Below, in pieces: positions 5,042 through 11,563 of a DNA stretch of 11,563 nt (positions are counted from its first letter, which is position 1; every line of letters starts with the position of its first letter). Below the pieces are notes generated by a model. It saw only the letters and a list, made by a program, of their open reading frames with translations, did no database searches and had not been told where the DNA came from. The stretch comes from Desulfobacteraceae bacterium (GTDB lineage Bacteria > Desulfobacterota > DSM-4660 > Desulfatiglandales > Desulfatiglandaceae): assembly GCA_030611815.1 (NCBI GenBank), contig JAUWPC010000076.1, forward strand, positions 1 through 11,563, in the 5' to 3' direction. A program made the position numbers and the translations under genes.

Positions 5042-6259
5042 TCATTTGAGAAAATTTTCAATCGCCTTTTTTGTCTCCTGAGCGATTTTCAGCTCTTCAT
5101 TTGTCGGAATTACCAAAATTTTGACTTGACTGTTCTGAGAACTGATTTCGCTGATTCCGCTTCCGGTCAACTTATTCCGCTCCAAATCGATCTCCATGCC
5201 GAGTCTGTCTAAGCCGCGGGAGCACAGCTCACGGATGAATGGTGAATTCTCTCCTATCCCTGCCGTAAAAACCACCGCATCCAGGATCTCCAGGGCCGCA
5301 AAATACGCGCCGATATACTTCTTTATCCTGTATGTGTAGAGATCCACGGCAATCTTCGCACGTCTGTCACCCGCGTGCATTTTTTCAATAACTTCCCGCA
5401 TGTCATTAGTTCCGCAAATCCCCTTTAGCCCGCTCTCTCTATTCAAGAGTGCGTCAGTCTCTTTTGGCGACATCCCCAAGTGATCTGCCAGGAAAAAAGG
5501 GAGCGCCGGATCCACATCCCCCGAACGGGTTCCCATCACCAGGCCCGCAAGGGGAGTCATGCCCATGGTTGTATCCACGCATTTTCCGTTCTTTATGGCA
5601 GCCATACTGGCCCCGTTTCCCAAGTGGATCGTTATCAGGTTCAATTCGCCTAAGGGCCGGCCTAAATACTCTGCCGCCCTTTCAGCGACATAGGCATGCG
5701 AGGTGCCGTGAAAACCGTATCGCCGCACCCTTTCTTTTTCGTATAACTCAAAAGGGATGGCATAAAGAAAGGCCCTCATGGGGATCGTCTGGTGAAAGGC
5801 CGTATCAAATACAGCGACCTGCAGGGCATCCGGAAAGACCGATCTGGCGACCTCAATCCCAACTAAATTGGGGGGATTATGAAGAGGGGCTAAGGGAATG
5901 TTTCTCTTAATGGCGGCTATCACCTCTCCATCAATAATCGTGGTGGACTGAAAGGCCTCTCCACCATGGACTACCCGGTGGCCAACAGCCGCGATCTCGT
6001 TTTTGTCTCGAACTGCTCCATGTTCCTTATCAACCAGCAGGTCAACGATACGATTCATTCCCTCACGATGGTCAGCGATTACACCAGCTTCCCTTTTTTC
6101 TGTTGATTCACCATTTGAAAGGATTCTTTTGTAAACGATAAGGCTTTCCTCTTCACCGATCTTTTCAGCCATGCCTGAAGCCATTACCCTATGGTCGGTC
6201 ATGTCAAATAATTCGTATTTGATGGACGAACTCCCCGTGTTGATGACCAATATTATCAT
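5042..6259 (-). CDS. ackA: Acetate kinase
   Basis: This 405-aa cytoplasmic enzyme converts acetyl phosphate plus ADP to acetate plus ATP, reversibly. Length and sequence are full and typical. Conserved residues of the sugar-kinase/actin-fold family are all present: N7 and the SSS of NTGSSSIKY, R95 (GHRVVHGG), H127 (LHNPPN), D152 (FDTAFHQT), H184 (GFHGTSH), R245 (MGTRSGDVDP) and E388 (TNEEL). The nucleotide loop HLGNGAS (212-218) and AGIGENS (333-339) are intact. These correspond, offset by four, to the catalytic residues known from Methanosarcina acetate kinase. ATG 6259 is preceded by AAAGG with a spacer of about 8 nt. The gene starts 23 bp after pta and is surely co-transcribed with it. Direction in the cell (acetate production with ATP, or acetate activation) cannot be told from sequence. 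Confidence 0.98.
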   Translation of the reverse strand: MIILVINTGSSSIKYELFDMTDHRVMASGMAEKIGEEESLIVYKRILSNGESTEKREAGVIADHREGMNRIVDLLVDKEHGAVRDKNEIAAVGHRVVHGGEAFQSTTIIDGEVIAAIKRNIPLAPLHNPPNLVGIEVARSVFPDALQVAVFDTAFHQTIPMRAFLYAIPFELYEKERVRRYGFHGTSHAYVAERAAEYLGRPLGELNLITIHLGNGASMAAIKNGKCVDTTMGMTPLAGLVMGTRSGDVDPALPFFLADHLGMSPKETDALLNRESGLKGICGTNDMREVIEKMHAGDRRAKIAVDLYTYRIKKYIGAYFAALEILDAVVFTAGIGENSPFIRELCSRGLDRLGMEIDLERNKLTGSGISEISSQNSQVKILVIPTNEELKIAQETKKAIENFLK

Positions 6260-6282
6260 AATGAGCCTTTCCGGTTTTAAAA

Positions 6283-8385
6283 TTAACCTTTCTCCGATTG
6301 CGCTTGAATCGCGGTAATTGCAACAGTGTTAACAATGTCCGTTATTGTGCATCCACGACTCAGGTCGTTTACAGGGTGTTTCAGCCCCTGAAGTACAGGA
6401 CCGATGGCCACTGCTCCGGCAGACCTCTGGACTGCCTTGTAGGTGTTGTTCCCGGTATTGAGATCAGGAAAGATAAGTACTGTGGCCTTCCCCGCAATGT
6501 CGCTCTCAGGCAACTTTGTCCTGGCTACCACTGGGTCAACCGCCGCATCATACTGTATAGGCCCCTCGATTTTTAGGCCCGGAAAGGATTCCTCTGCCAT
6601 CTCTCTTGCGATCTTAGTTGCTTCACGAACTTTGTCCACATCCGCACCCTTGCCCGACTCCCCTGTAGAGTAGGACAGCATTGCCACAACAGGATCGATG
6701 CCAAAGGTAAGTGCCGTTTGTGCTGAGCTAAGGGCGATTTCAGCTAATTGATTCGCATCCGGATCAGGATTCACCGCACAATCCCCGTACACGAGCACCC
6801 TGTCCTTCAGGCACATGAGAAATACGCTTGAGACAATAGAAAAGCCCGGTTTTGTCTTGATGATTTGAAGGGCAGGACGGATCGTAGATGCGGTGCTGTG
6901 AACAGACCCTGAGACCATTCCATCGGCATCTCCTTTATAGACCATCATGGTTGCAAAATAGGTTTTATCACTCATGACATCAGATGCGTTTTCCTCTGTG
7001 ATCCCCTTGCTCTTCCTCAAATCATAATAGATTCGTGAATACTCATCAAAAAACTCGGATTTCAGGGGATCAATAACATTCAGGGTTTCTATCTGCAGCC
7101 CTAATTGGGCGATCTTGTTATGGATCAGATCTTTATTGCCAAGGAGAGTGATATCCACCGCCTCGCGACGAAGCAATGTCTCTGCGGCATTTAGGATTCT
7201 CTCTTCCTCACCCTCGGGCAATACGATGTGTTGTTTGTTTGCTCTGGCCTTTTGCACTAACTCATATTCGAACATCTTTGGTGTAATGATGGTGGTCCGG
7301 GCTGTAACAACCTCTTCCCCCAATTGGTTCTCATCAACATGTTTTTCAAAAATAGCCAGGGCCCGTGTTATCTTTCGGCAGTCATCCGGCGAGATGGCGG
7401 CATGAATCCTGTTGACATTGTTCGCTGTAGGGAAGGTATCCTCCTTAACGCTGAGAATAGGGACCATCGTGGGGAAGCCTTTGATCAATTCCCATATGGA
7501 CTTTTCCGGTTTCAAGCCCCCCGTCAATACAATTCCCGAAATGTTTTCCATGGAAGTTGAAGAGACGGCAGCGAGACAGGCTACGATCACGTCCGCCCTG
7601 TCACCAGGGGTAATAATCAACGAACCATATTCTATTCTCGTGAGGAAATTCTGGAGATGCATGGCCGCGACCGTGAAGTTGTACACGTGCCGGTTCAACT
7701 GTTCTTCTCCATATAACACCTCTGCATCTAAGATCTCAGCAATTTCACCCACCGTGGGTCTCGCAAGAGACTCATCATTCGGGATGGCATAGACTAACTG
7801 TTTACCGGTCAAGGCCCTCTCTTTCAGCAGCGTTATAATGGTTTGTTGATCTTTTGGATCTGTTCGGTTAACGATGGTGGCAATGACGTGGCAACCTTTT
7901 TCAATCAGGGACTCGTGAGAAAGCTCGACCGACTGGACTATCGCATCCGCTGTCTTCTGATATGCATTGGCAATTAATAGAACCGGGCAGGAGAGATTCA
8001 TGCTGATCTCCGCGTTGATGTCCAGTTCAAAAGCGAGAGTGGAACTCTCAAAATCGGTGCCTTCGCACAAAATGAAATCGCAGTTTTCTTTTAGCTTGTT
8101 ATACTTCTTGATTATCCCATCAATCAGTTCTGTTTCTCTGTTATGTGAAACCAGATCGCCCGCCTCTTTTATGGTAAAGCCGTACATTTGATCGTATGGG
8201 ATTTTGAGGTTGAAATGCGAGGAAATCAGCTTAATCGATTCATTGCGATCATCGATGGCCGTAACAAGTGGACGGAAAAACGCGACTCTACCAATCTTTC
8301 TCAACAACATCTCCATTATCCCAAGGCTAATGGCTGATTTCCCGCTCCTTGCTTCAGTGGAGGTGACATAAAGATTGTTGGCCAT
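6283..8385 (-). CDS. pta: Phosphate acetyltransferase, long form with BioD-like and DRTGG domains
   Basis: This 700-aa enzyme exchanges CoA and phosphate on the acetyl group, supplying acetyl phosphate to AckA. Domains in order are an N-terminal BioD-like P-loop domain (TSTEARSGKSAIS, residues 8-20; about 1-200), a DRTGG domain (about 205-310, led by ARPTVGEI and including GDRADV), and the catalytic PTA_PTB domain (about 370-695). The catalytic part shows YSTGESGKGADVDKVREAT and ends GLKHPVNDLSRG. This is the E. coli-type long Pta (about 714 aa), where the N-terminal parts are allosteric. I chose ATG 8385: it has AGGAG six bases upstream and begins at the conserved MANNLYVTSTEA. An in-frame ATG at 8466 would add 27 residues unlike the family and has no good ribosome site. 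The gene opens the pta-ackA operon. Confidence 0.97.
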   Translation of the reverse strand: MANNLYVTSTEARSGKSAISLGIMEMLLRKIGRVAFFRPLVTAIDDRNESIKLISSHFNLKIPYDQMYGFTIKEAGDLVSHNRETELIDGIIKKYNKLKENCDFILCEGTDFESSTLAFELDINAEISMNLSCPVLLIANAYQKTADAIVQSVELSHESLIEKGCHVIATIVNRTDPKDQQTIITLLKERALTGKQLVYAIPNDESLARPTVGEIAEILDAEVLYGEEQLNRHVYNFTVAAMHLQNFLTRIEYGSLIITPGDRADVIVACLAAVSSTSMENISGIVLTGGLKPEKSIWELIKGFPTMVPILSVKEDTFPTANNVNRIHAAISPDDCRKITRALAIFEKHVDENQLGEEVVTARTTIITPKMFEYELVQKARANKQHIVLPEGEEERILNAAETLLRREAVDITLLGNKDLIHNKIAQLGLQIETLNVIDPLKSEFFDEYSRIYYDLRKSKGITEENASDVMSDKTYFATMMVYKGDADGMVSGSVHSTASTIRPALQIIKTKPGFSIVSSVFLMCLKDRVLVYGDCAVNPDPDANQLAEIALSSAQTALTFGIDPVVAMLSYSTGESGKGADVDKVREATKIAREMAEESFPGLKIEGPIQYDAAVDPVVARTKLPESDIAGKATVLIFPDLNTGNNTYKAVQRSAGAVAIGPVLQGLKHPVNDLSRGCTITDIVNTVAITAIQAQSEKG

Positions 8386-8538
8386 GGTATGCTCCTGTTT
8401 CAGGTATTGAGGAAAAAGGTTAACGGCTTGAAACAAAAATGTAAAGCGTATAATTGAGTCTCCCAAGGGGTGTTCAGGAGAATGTTCGACGTACTTTGAG
8501 GTTACCGCAATGCCTCATTTTTTACGCTCATTTTCCTA

Positions 8539-8567
8539 TTGACATACAAAGCAATCCTTTCCATACT
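8539..8567 (+). promoter_or_regulatory. Candidate sigma-70-type promoter for the Nudix gene
   Basis: There is a perfect -35 TTGACA (8539-8544), a 17-bp spacer, and -10 CATACT (8562-8567, four of six matches to TATAAT). The expected transcript start near 8574 gives a leader of about 150 nt that includes the GCGGTAACCGC palindrome. Confidence 0.45.
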
Positions 8568-8693
8568 TCTTCAAGAAAATGGGTGAGTATATTTGAAGCA
8601 TTAGCATCATTGTTGATAAACGAGAACTATGGTTGTAACCCATAACCTGTGGATACATGAACGGTTACTCCGGGTTTAAGCAGAGAGGCGCGT

Positions 8694-8704
8694 GCGGTAA
8701 CCGC
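8694..8704. promoter_or_regulatory. Palindrome GCGGTAACCGC before the Nudix ribosome site
   Basis: This is an 11-bp odd palindrome (GCGGT-A-ACCGC), 12 bp ahead of AGGAGG. Read on the other strand it matches GAGGTTACCGC at 8498-8508 in ten of eleven positions. It may be an operator or a leader hairpin. Confidence 0.4.
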
Positions 8705-8727
8705 GAAATAGAAGTAGGAGGAAAAAA

Positions 8728-9225
8728 ATGGATATGAAATTCTGCCCATGGTGTGGGGAAGGACTGGTGACCGTTCAAATTGATGGAAAGCCACGTCTGA
8801 GCTGCACATCAAAGACATGCGAGTATGTGCTTTGGGACAACCCAACACCGGTTGTTGCCGCAATTACAGAAGTGGACGGCAACGTTGTCCTCGCTCGCAA
8901 CAAGGAGTGGCCGGAAAAGATGTTCGGTCTTATCACGGGTTTTCTCGAAAGGGGGGAAACCCCTGATGAGGGCGTTCTTCGCGAAGTCAAAGAGGAACTG
9001 GGTCTGAAAGGGAGGATTGAAAGGTTTGTGGGCTACTACTCCTTCTTAGAAATGAATCAATTGATATTGGCATTTCATGTAAAGGCGGAGGGGGAAATAG
9101 TCATTGGTAAGGAACTGGACGAAATAAAGCTCATTAGGCCTGAAAAACTCCGTCCCTGGCATTTCGGAACCGGCCTTGCCATAAAGGACTGGTTAGAGAT
9201 TCGGAAGGCCGCAAGCACAAAATGA
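8728..9225 (+). CDS. Nudix hydrolase with N-terminal zinc ribbon
   Basis: This 165-aa cytoplasmic protein hydrolyses a nucleoside diphosphate linked to another group. The N-terminal zinc ribbon uses C6, C9, C26 and C31 (CPWCG and CTSKTC). The catalytic Nudix box fits G-x5-E-x7-REUxEExGU exactly: G71, E77, R85, E86, E89, E90, G92 (GFLERGETPDEGVLREVKEE then LGL). A ribbon before the Nudix domain recalls NudC-type NAD(H) or deNADding enzymes, but at 165 aa it is much shorter than NudC and lacks its N-terminal domain and the SQPWPFPxS signature. ADP-ribose or NAD-related substrates are plausible but unproven. ATG 8728 has AGGAGG with a 6-nt spacer; M3 is a weaker alternative. It is transcribed divergently from pta and appears to be a single-gene unit. 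Confidence 0.9.
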   Translation: MDMKFCPWCGEGLVTVQIDGKPRLSCTSKTCEYVLWDNPTPVVAAITEVDGNVVLARNKEWPEKMFGLITGFLERGETPDEGVLREVKEELGLKGRIERFVGYYSFLEMNQLILAFHVKAEGEIVIGKELDEIKLIRPEKLRPWHFGTGLAIKDWLEIRKAASTK

Positions 9226-9426
9226 GCTATCAATACGATCAGATATCAATCTGCGTTCGTTAATTCCAGTGCTACACCTCGGCTATGTGGGGGGGAATGG
9301 CAAAAGTTTGAGGAAGCCGAAGAAATTTTGCAAAGATCAATATCCCTTGCGCCGCCAGATTATGAATTTCCACCCAACAATCTGAGCGAACTAAGAGAAA
9401 AGAGAAACAGACAAATGGTCACCTAA
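9226..9426 (+). pseudogene. Decayed TPR-like tail in frame after the Nudix stop
   Basis: The frame of the Nudix gene stays open for 66 codons after its TGA, to TAA at 9424-9426, without a usable start. The second part reads EWQKFEEAEEILQRSISLAP, which fits the second helix of a tetratricopeptide repeat (EEAEE...A-x-x-L-x-P spacing). It then runs PPDYEFPPNNLSELREKRN. The likely reading is the 3' end of a lost TPR protein gene; chance is the alternative. Nothing else is seen in this stretch. Confidence 0.35.
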
Positions 9427-9454
9427 TGAATATCAGAAACGGCGTTCTTCTTAG

Positions 9455-9580
9455 TTAAGCTGCAAATTTCTTCGCCCACTTGATATGATAGATTGCCATC
9501 GCCCCCGAAACGCCGGAATCAATCACTGTCTTCTGGAATTTCTGCCAAAACTTGTTGATATCATCACATTTTTGTGTCAT
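9455..9580 (-). pseudogene. 41-codon ORF resembling the N-terminus of a tyrosine recombinase, truncated
   Basis: The ORF starts with ATG 9580 behind GGAGG (spacer 9) and ends at TAA 9455. It encodes MTQKCDDINKFWQKFQKTV, continues IDSGVSGAMAIYHIKWAKKF and ends AA. The spacing FW-x-K-F...V...GV......Y...WA..F resembles the N-terminal SAM-like core-binding domain of integron or XerC-like integrases. No continuation of such a domain appears in any frame beyond the stop, so this would be a start fragment with the rest deleted. It could also be a real small protein. The call rests on remembered family pattern only. Confidence 0.4.
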
Positions 9581-9603
9581 TTTAAGAAACCTCCAGGATT
9601 TGG

Positions 9604-9646
9604 GTATCAGGCATCATGGTCATCTTACTTTTTGGGAGCCTGATAC
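9604..9646. repeat. 9-bp inverted repeat upstream of the integrase-like fragment
   Basis: GTATCAGGC (9604-9612) and GCCTGATAC (9638-9646) are perfectly complementary across 25 bases. The right arm ends in GATAC, the site duplicated by the adjoining MITE. It may have been a recombination or regulatory site before the insertion. Confidence 0.5.
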
Positions 9647-9805
9647 GAGACCTTTGAAAAATGCCCCCTTTCGAAGTCTGCGCTTATCTGCCCAATCTCT
9701 GCGTTGCATTCGGATTTTAATCCTCGAAATATTCAATATATTCCTGTGGTTAAAATCCTCATGCGCCTTGATCTTGAACGAAATTGAACGTTTTTCAAAG
9801 GTCTC
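9647..9805. mobile_element. 159-bp MITE with 15-bp terminal inverted repeats and 5-bp target duplication
   Basis: The left end GAGACCTTTGAAAAA (9647-9661) is the exact reverse complement of the right end (9791-9805). The element is flanked on both sides by GATAC (9642-9646 and 9806-9810), a target-site duplication. Inside, GGATTTTAA (9712-9720) and TTAAAATCC (9750-9758) form a second inverted pair, so the element can fold into a long hairpin. It contains no transposase, so it must have been moved in trans. The parent insertion sequence cannot be named from here. Confidence 0.8.
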
Positions 9806-9846
9806 GATACGAAGACCTCCCTATTCGTGGAATGTTTTAGGATTGT

Positions 9847-9892
9847 TCGCCCTTTTGTGCAGGGCACTGTTGTAGGGGCGAGCTGTTTCGCC
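9847..9892. repeat. Competing hairpins upstream of the antitoxin-like gene
   Basis: GGCGA (9877-9881) can pair with TCGCC (9888-9892), while the overlapping GGGCGA (9876-9881) can pair instead with TCGCCC (9847-9852). The two folds are mutually exclusive. They lie 36 bp before the next start codon. No T-run follows. Confidence 0.4.
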
Positions 9893-9927
9893 AGCGCTTG
9901 CCGCGTTAGTTGCATTAGGAGTCACCA

Positions 9928-10110
9928 ATGATACAGAAGATTGTCGTAAAAAAGAATTTAGATGAAAATAATTCGATTATTGATGATTTAGAATTCTGGC
10001 TAAGTAAATCTCCTGAAGAGCGCGTTTCAACCGTAGAATATTTGAGAAGGCAGTATCATGGAAGTACAGCAAGACTTCAAAGAACTGTTAAAATTATTCA
10101 ACGCTCATAA
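9928..10110 (+). CDS. 60-aa antitoxin-like protein, partner of a nucleotidyltransferase
   Basis: This is a small, charged, soluble protein beginning MIQKIVVKKNLDENNSIIDD. It has a central WLSKSPEERVSTVEYLRRQY and ends RLQRTVKIIQRS. I recognise this pattern (PEER-x5-EYLRRQY-x-G...RLQRT) as the small upstream partner of DUF6036-like nucleotidyltransferase genes in many anaerobes, an arrangement that looks like a toxin-antitoxin pair. Role is inference. ATG 9928 has AGGAG with a 6-nt spacer. The downstream gene starts inside this one (53-bp overlap, other frame), so the two were translationally coupled. This gene is intact while its partner is broken, so it may be an orphan antitoxin or on the way to loss. 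Confidence 0.75.
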   Translation: MIQKIVVKKNLDENNSIIDDLEFWLSKSPEERVSTVEYLRRQYHGSTARLQRTVKIIQRS

Positions 10111-10190
10111 GGTAGAATATGTGTAGGAATAAAAGAGCCATTGGGAGGCTAAAAGACCTTTCTGACTTAGAAGCCCTTGGCGAGGAATGA
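10058..10190 (+). pseudogene. Nucleotidyltransferase with internal deletion and frameshift
   Basis: The start is intact: ATG 10058, AGAAGG seven bases upstream, reading MEVQQDFKELLKLFNAHKVE then YV, and hitting TAG at 10124. From about 10125, one base out of phase, the true C-terminus follows: RNKRAIGRLKDLSDLEALGE, E and stop (TGA 10188-10190). Both ends match what I know of this MNT-like family (usually about 145-185 aa). The whole catalytic middle, with the GG[YS] and D-x-D nucleotidyltransferase motifs, is gone. The product of the remaining frame would be a 22-aa peptide. A deletion of several hundred bases joining the two ends near 10121-10127 explains the structure. Confidence 0.75.
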
Positions 10191-10283
10191 GAGAAAGCCT
10201 TACCCTCGATGTCTAAGATCTGCGGCATCCTCGACTTTTGCAATGTCGGGGTTGAACTAAACTAAAAAAGACAACCACTTAAC

Positions 10284-10296
10284 CACCAAAAAGGTG
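10284..10296 (+). promoter_or_regulatory. Small hairpin just ahead of the enolase ribosome site
   Basis: CACC (10284-10287), AAAAA, GGTG (10293-10296) form a 4-bp stem four bases before GGAGG (10301-10305). A weak effect on translation is possible. The remainder of 10191-10310 shows no clear promoter. Confidence 0.25.
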
Positions 10297-10310
10297 TGAA
10301 GGAGGAAACT

Positions 10311-11563
10311 ATGGAAAGAATAGAGGTTATTATTGCGCGCGAGATCTTGGACTCTCGAGGTAATCCCACTGTGGAGGTGGACGTAGGATTGAGCGATGGC
10401 AGTTTTGGCAGAGCGGCCGTGCCCTCCGGTGCATCCACCGGCAAATATGAGGCAGTTGAATTGCGAGACAAGAGGAAAAAGCGCTACGGGGGAAAAGGAG
10501 TTGAGCAGGCAGTGAAGAATGTAAACGGCCTTATCGCGCCTGCGCTTCTCGAGATGGACGCGACGGATCAGCGGCTCATTGATAAGACCCTTATTGAATT
10601 GGACGGGACCCGCAATAAGGGAAAGTTGGGGGCCAATGCCATATTAGGGGTTTCCTTAGCCGTTGCAAGGGCCGCTGCCGACTCTCTCTTTATGCCTCTC
10701 TACCGGTATATCGGGGGAACCAATGCATGCCGTCTCCCCATGCCTATGATGAACATCCTGAACGGCGGGGCTCATGCGGCAAATAATGTGGATTTACAGG
10801 AATTCATGATCATCCCGATTGGGGGTAAGACCTTTAAGGATGCTTTAAGGATCGGTGTGGAGGTCTTCCATGCCTTGGCAGGTGTTTTAAAAGAGAAAGG
10901 GTTTTCCACGGCGGTAGGCGATGAAGGGGGCTTTGCTCCGAACCTGAAATCTGATGAGGCGGCCGTTGAGATGATCTTGGCCGGTATAAAGGCGGCAGGG
11001 TACAAGCCTGGCAAGGACGTGGTTCTCGCGTTGGATCCGGCCTCATCTGAGTTTTATCAGAAAGGTAAATATGTCTTTAAAAAATCCGATCAATCGGTCA
11101 GAAACGGTGAGGAGATGATTCAATTTTATGCAGACTGGGTGGATCGTTATCCGATTTCTTCCATAGAAGACGGTCTGGATGAAAATGACTGGAAGCACTG
11201 GAAGAAGATGACAGAGCAATTGGGAGATCGCATACAGATTGTGGGTGACGACCTCTTCGTCACAAACACCCGGCGTATTGCAAGGGGGATCAAGGAGAAA
11301 TCGGCCAATGCGGTCTTAATCAAACTTAACCAGATCGGGACCCTGACAGAAACCCTTGAGGCGGTGCAGATGACACACAGGGCTGGGTGGAATGCGGTTA
11401 TCTCACACAGATCAGGAGAAACAGAGGATGCATTCATTGCCGACCTGGCCGTTGCAACAGGAACCGGACAGATAAAGACCGGGTCTTTATGTCGATCCGA
11501 GAGGATATGCAAGTACAACCAGCTCTTGAGGATTGAGGAGGAGTTAGGGGAGGCCGCCGAGTT
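10311..11563 (+). CDS. eno: Enolase (3' end outside the window)
   Basis: This enzyme converts 2-phosphoglycerate to phosphoenolpyruvate in glycolysis and gluconeogenesis in the cytoplasm. 417 codons are seen without a stop; full enolases have about 425-430, so only a few residues are missing. Conserved sites are present: EILDSRGNPTVEV near the start (11-23), the flexible loop SGASTGKYEA (39-48), H155 (GGAHAANNVD), the catalytic acid/base E205 (GDEGGFAPN) and K338 (IKLNQIGT). Mg2+ ligands are D242 (ALDPASSEF), E286 (IEDGLD) and D313 (GDDLFVTN). HRSGETED follows at 366-373 and K389 in IKTGS. ATG 10311 has GGAGG with a 5-nt spacer. It lies just after the decay zone with no shared function with those genes. 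Confidence 0.97.
   Translation, partial: MERIEVIIAREILDSRGNPTVEVDVGLSDGSFGRAAVPSGASTGKYEAVELRDKRKKRYGGKGVEQAVKNVNGLIAPALLEMDATDQRLIDKTLIELDGTRNKGKLGANAILGVSLAVARAAADSLFMPLYRYIGGTNACRLPMPMMNILNGGAHAANNVDLQEFMIIPIGGKTFKDALRIGVEVFHALAGVLKEKGFSTAVGDEGGFAPNLKSDEAAVEMILAGIKAAGYKPGKDVVLALDPASSEFYQKGKYVFKKSDQSVRNGEEMIQFYADWVDRYPISSIEDGLDENDWKHWKKMTEQLGDRIQIVGDDLFVTNTRRIARGIKEKSANAVLIKLNQIGTLTETLEAVQMTHRAGWNAVISHRSGETEDAFIADLAVATGTGQIKTGSLCRSERICKYNQLLRIEEELGEAAE

Larger units (their letters stand above)
8386..8727. promoter_or_regulatory. Divergent control region between pta and the Nudix gene
   Basis: These 342 bases hold no gene I believe. The pta ribosome site AGGAG (8392-8396, minus) fixes the pta start. 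Plus-strand elements include TATAAT at 8449-8454 with TTGAAA 15 bp before it (short spacing), and TTGACA (8539-8544) with CATACT 17 bp later (8562-8567), the better promoter. A hairpin TGAGG/CCTCA (8497-8501 with 8513-8517) is followed by six Ts. Related CGGTTAC motifs lie at 8498-8508, 8661-8671 and 8694-8704. I could not place a minus-strand promoter for pta. Confidence 0.45.

Noticed and set aside
8386..8466. 27-residue N-terminal extension of Pta from ATG 8466
   Set aside because: The extra residues are unlike the family, there is no good ribosome site, and ATG 8385 has AGGAG at proper distance before the conserved N-terminus.
8497..8523. Plus-strand intrinsic terminator (TGAGG/CCTCA plus six Ts)
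   Set aside because: The stem is only five pairs with an 11-nt loop, and no plus-strand gene lies upstream for it to end. It is mentioned only within the control-region entry.
8454..8645. 63-codon plus-strand ORF in the pta/Nudix gap
   Set aside because: It covers the promoter candidates and motif sites of the divergent region, with no ribosome site and no recognisable protein pattern.
9604..9646. Integron attC or attI site near the integrase-like fragment
   Set aside because: The inverted repeat lacks RYYYAAC/GTTRRRY core sites and no gene cassettes are present.
9552..9875. 107-codon plus-strand ORF
   Set aside because: Most of it is the MITE read through, plus antisense of the integrase-like fragment.

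Overview
The window looks like chromosomal DNA of an anaerobic bacterium of the former Deltaproteobacteria (Desulfobacterota). The grounds are the acyl-CoA ligase/LivF pairing with the basic C-terminal tail on LivF, the long Pta with AckA, an FmdB-type zinc ribbon beside a tiny membrane protein, and several small families I recognise from such genomes. This is inference; no rRNA or species marker is present. Both ends are cut inside genes: an acyl-CoA ligase on the left and enolase on the right.

Layout. (1) 2-1560, plus strand: the tail of an AMP-forming acyl-CoA synthetase that ends inside a 7-bp tandem repeat, then livF (branched-chain-amino-acid-type ABC ATPase), then a small CGGC-domain cysteine protein. 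(2) 1660-3402, minus strand: an ArsB/NhaD-type (SLC13-like) permease with a signal peptide and an extra periplasmic beta-sandwich-like domain. It converges on the CGGC gene across a 15-bp inverted repeat. Its 5' side carries another 7-bp repeat array, several hairpins and a minus-strand terminator. (3) 3844-4952: a small-gene patch bounded by two copies of an identical 29-bp repeat. It holds a 146-aa membrane protein on the plus strand, two plus-strand terminators, and on the minus strand an FmdB-type zinc ribbon followed by an unlisted 28-aa membrane peptide. (4) 5042-8385, minus strand: pta then ackA, 23 bp apart. (5) 8386-8727: a divergent control region with related CGGTTAC-type motifs near both ends, then a zinc-ribbon Nudix hydrolase. 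(6) 9226-10190: a decay zone with a TPR-like tail, a truncated integrase-like start, a 159-bp MITE with terminal inverted repeats and a 5-bp target duplication, and a two-gene toxin-antitoxin-like pair whose nucleotidyltransferase has lost its whole middle. (7) 10311 to the end: enolase.

How the genes fit together. Ligase plus LivF point to uptake and CoA activation of an organic acid. Pta and AckA interconvert acetyl-CoA, acetyl phosphate and acetate with ATP, and enolase serves central carbon flow. This is ordinary metabolism. The accessory interest lies in the repeat-bounded patch and in the decay zone. I saw no convincing complete new defence or mobile system. The nearest candidates are the broken nucleotidyltransferase pair and the 28-aa peptide next to FmdB.
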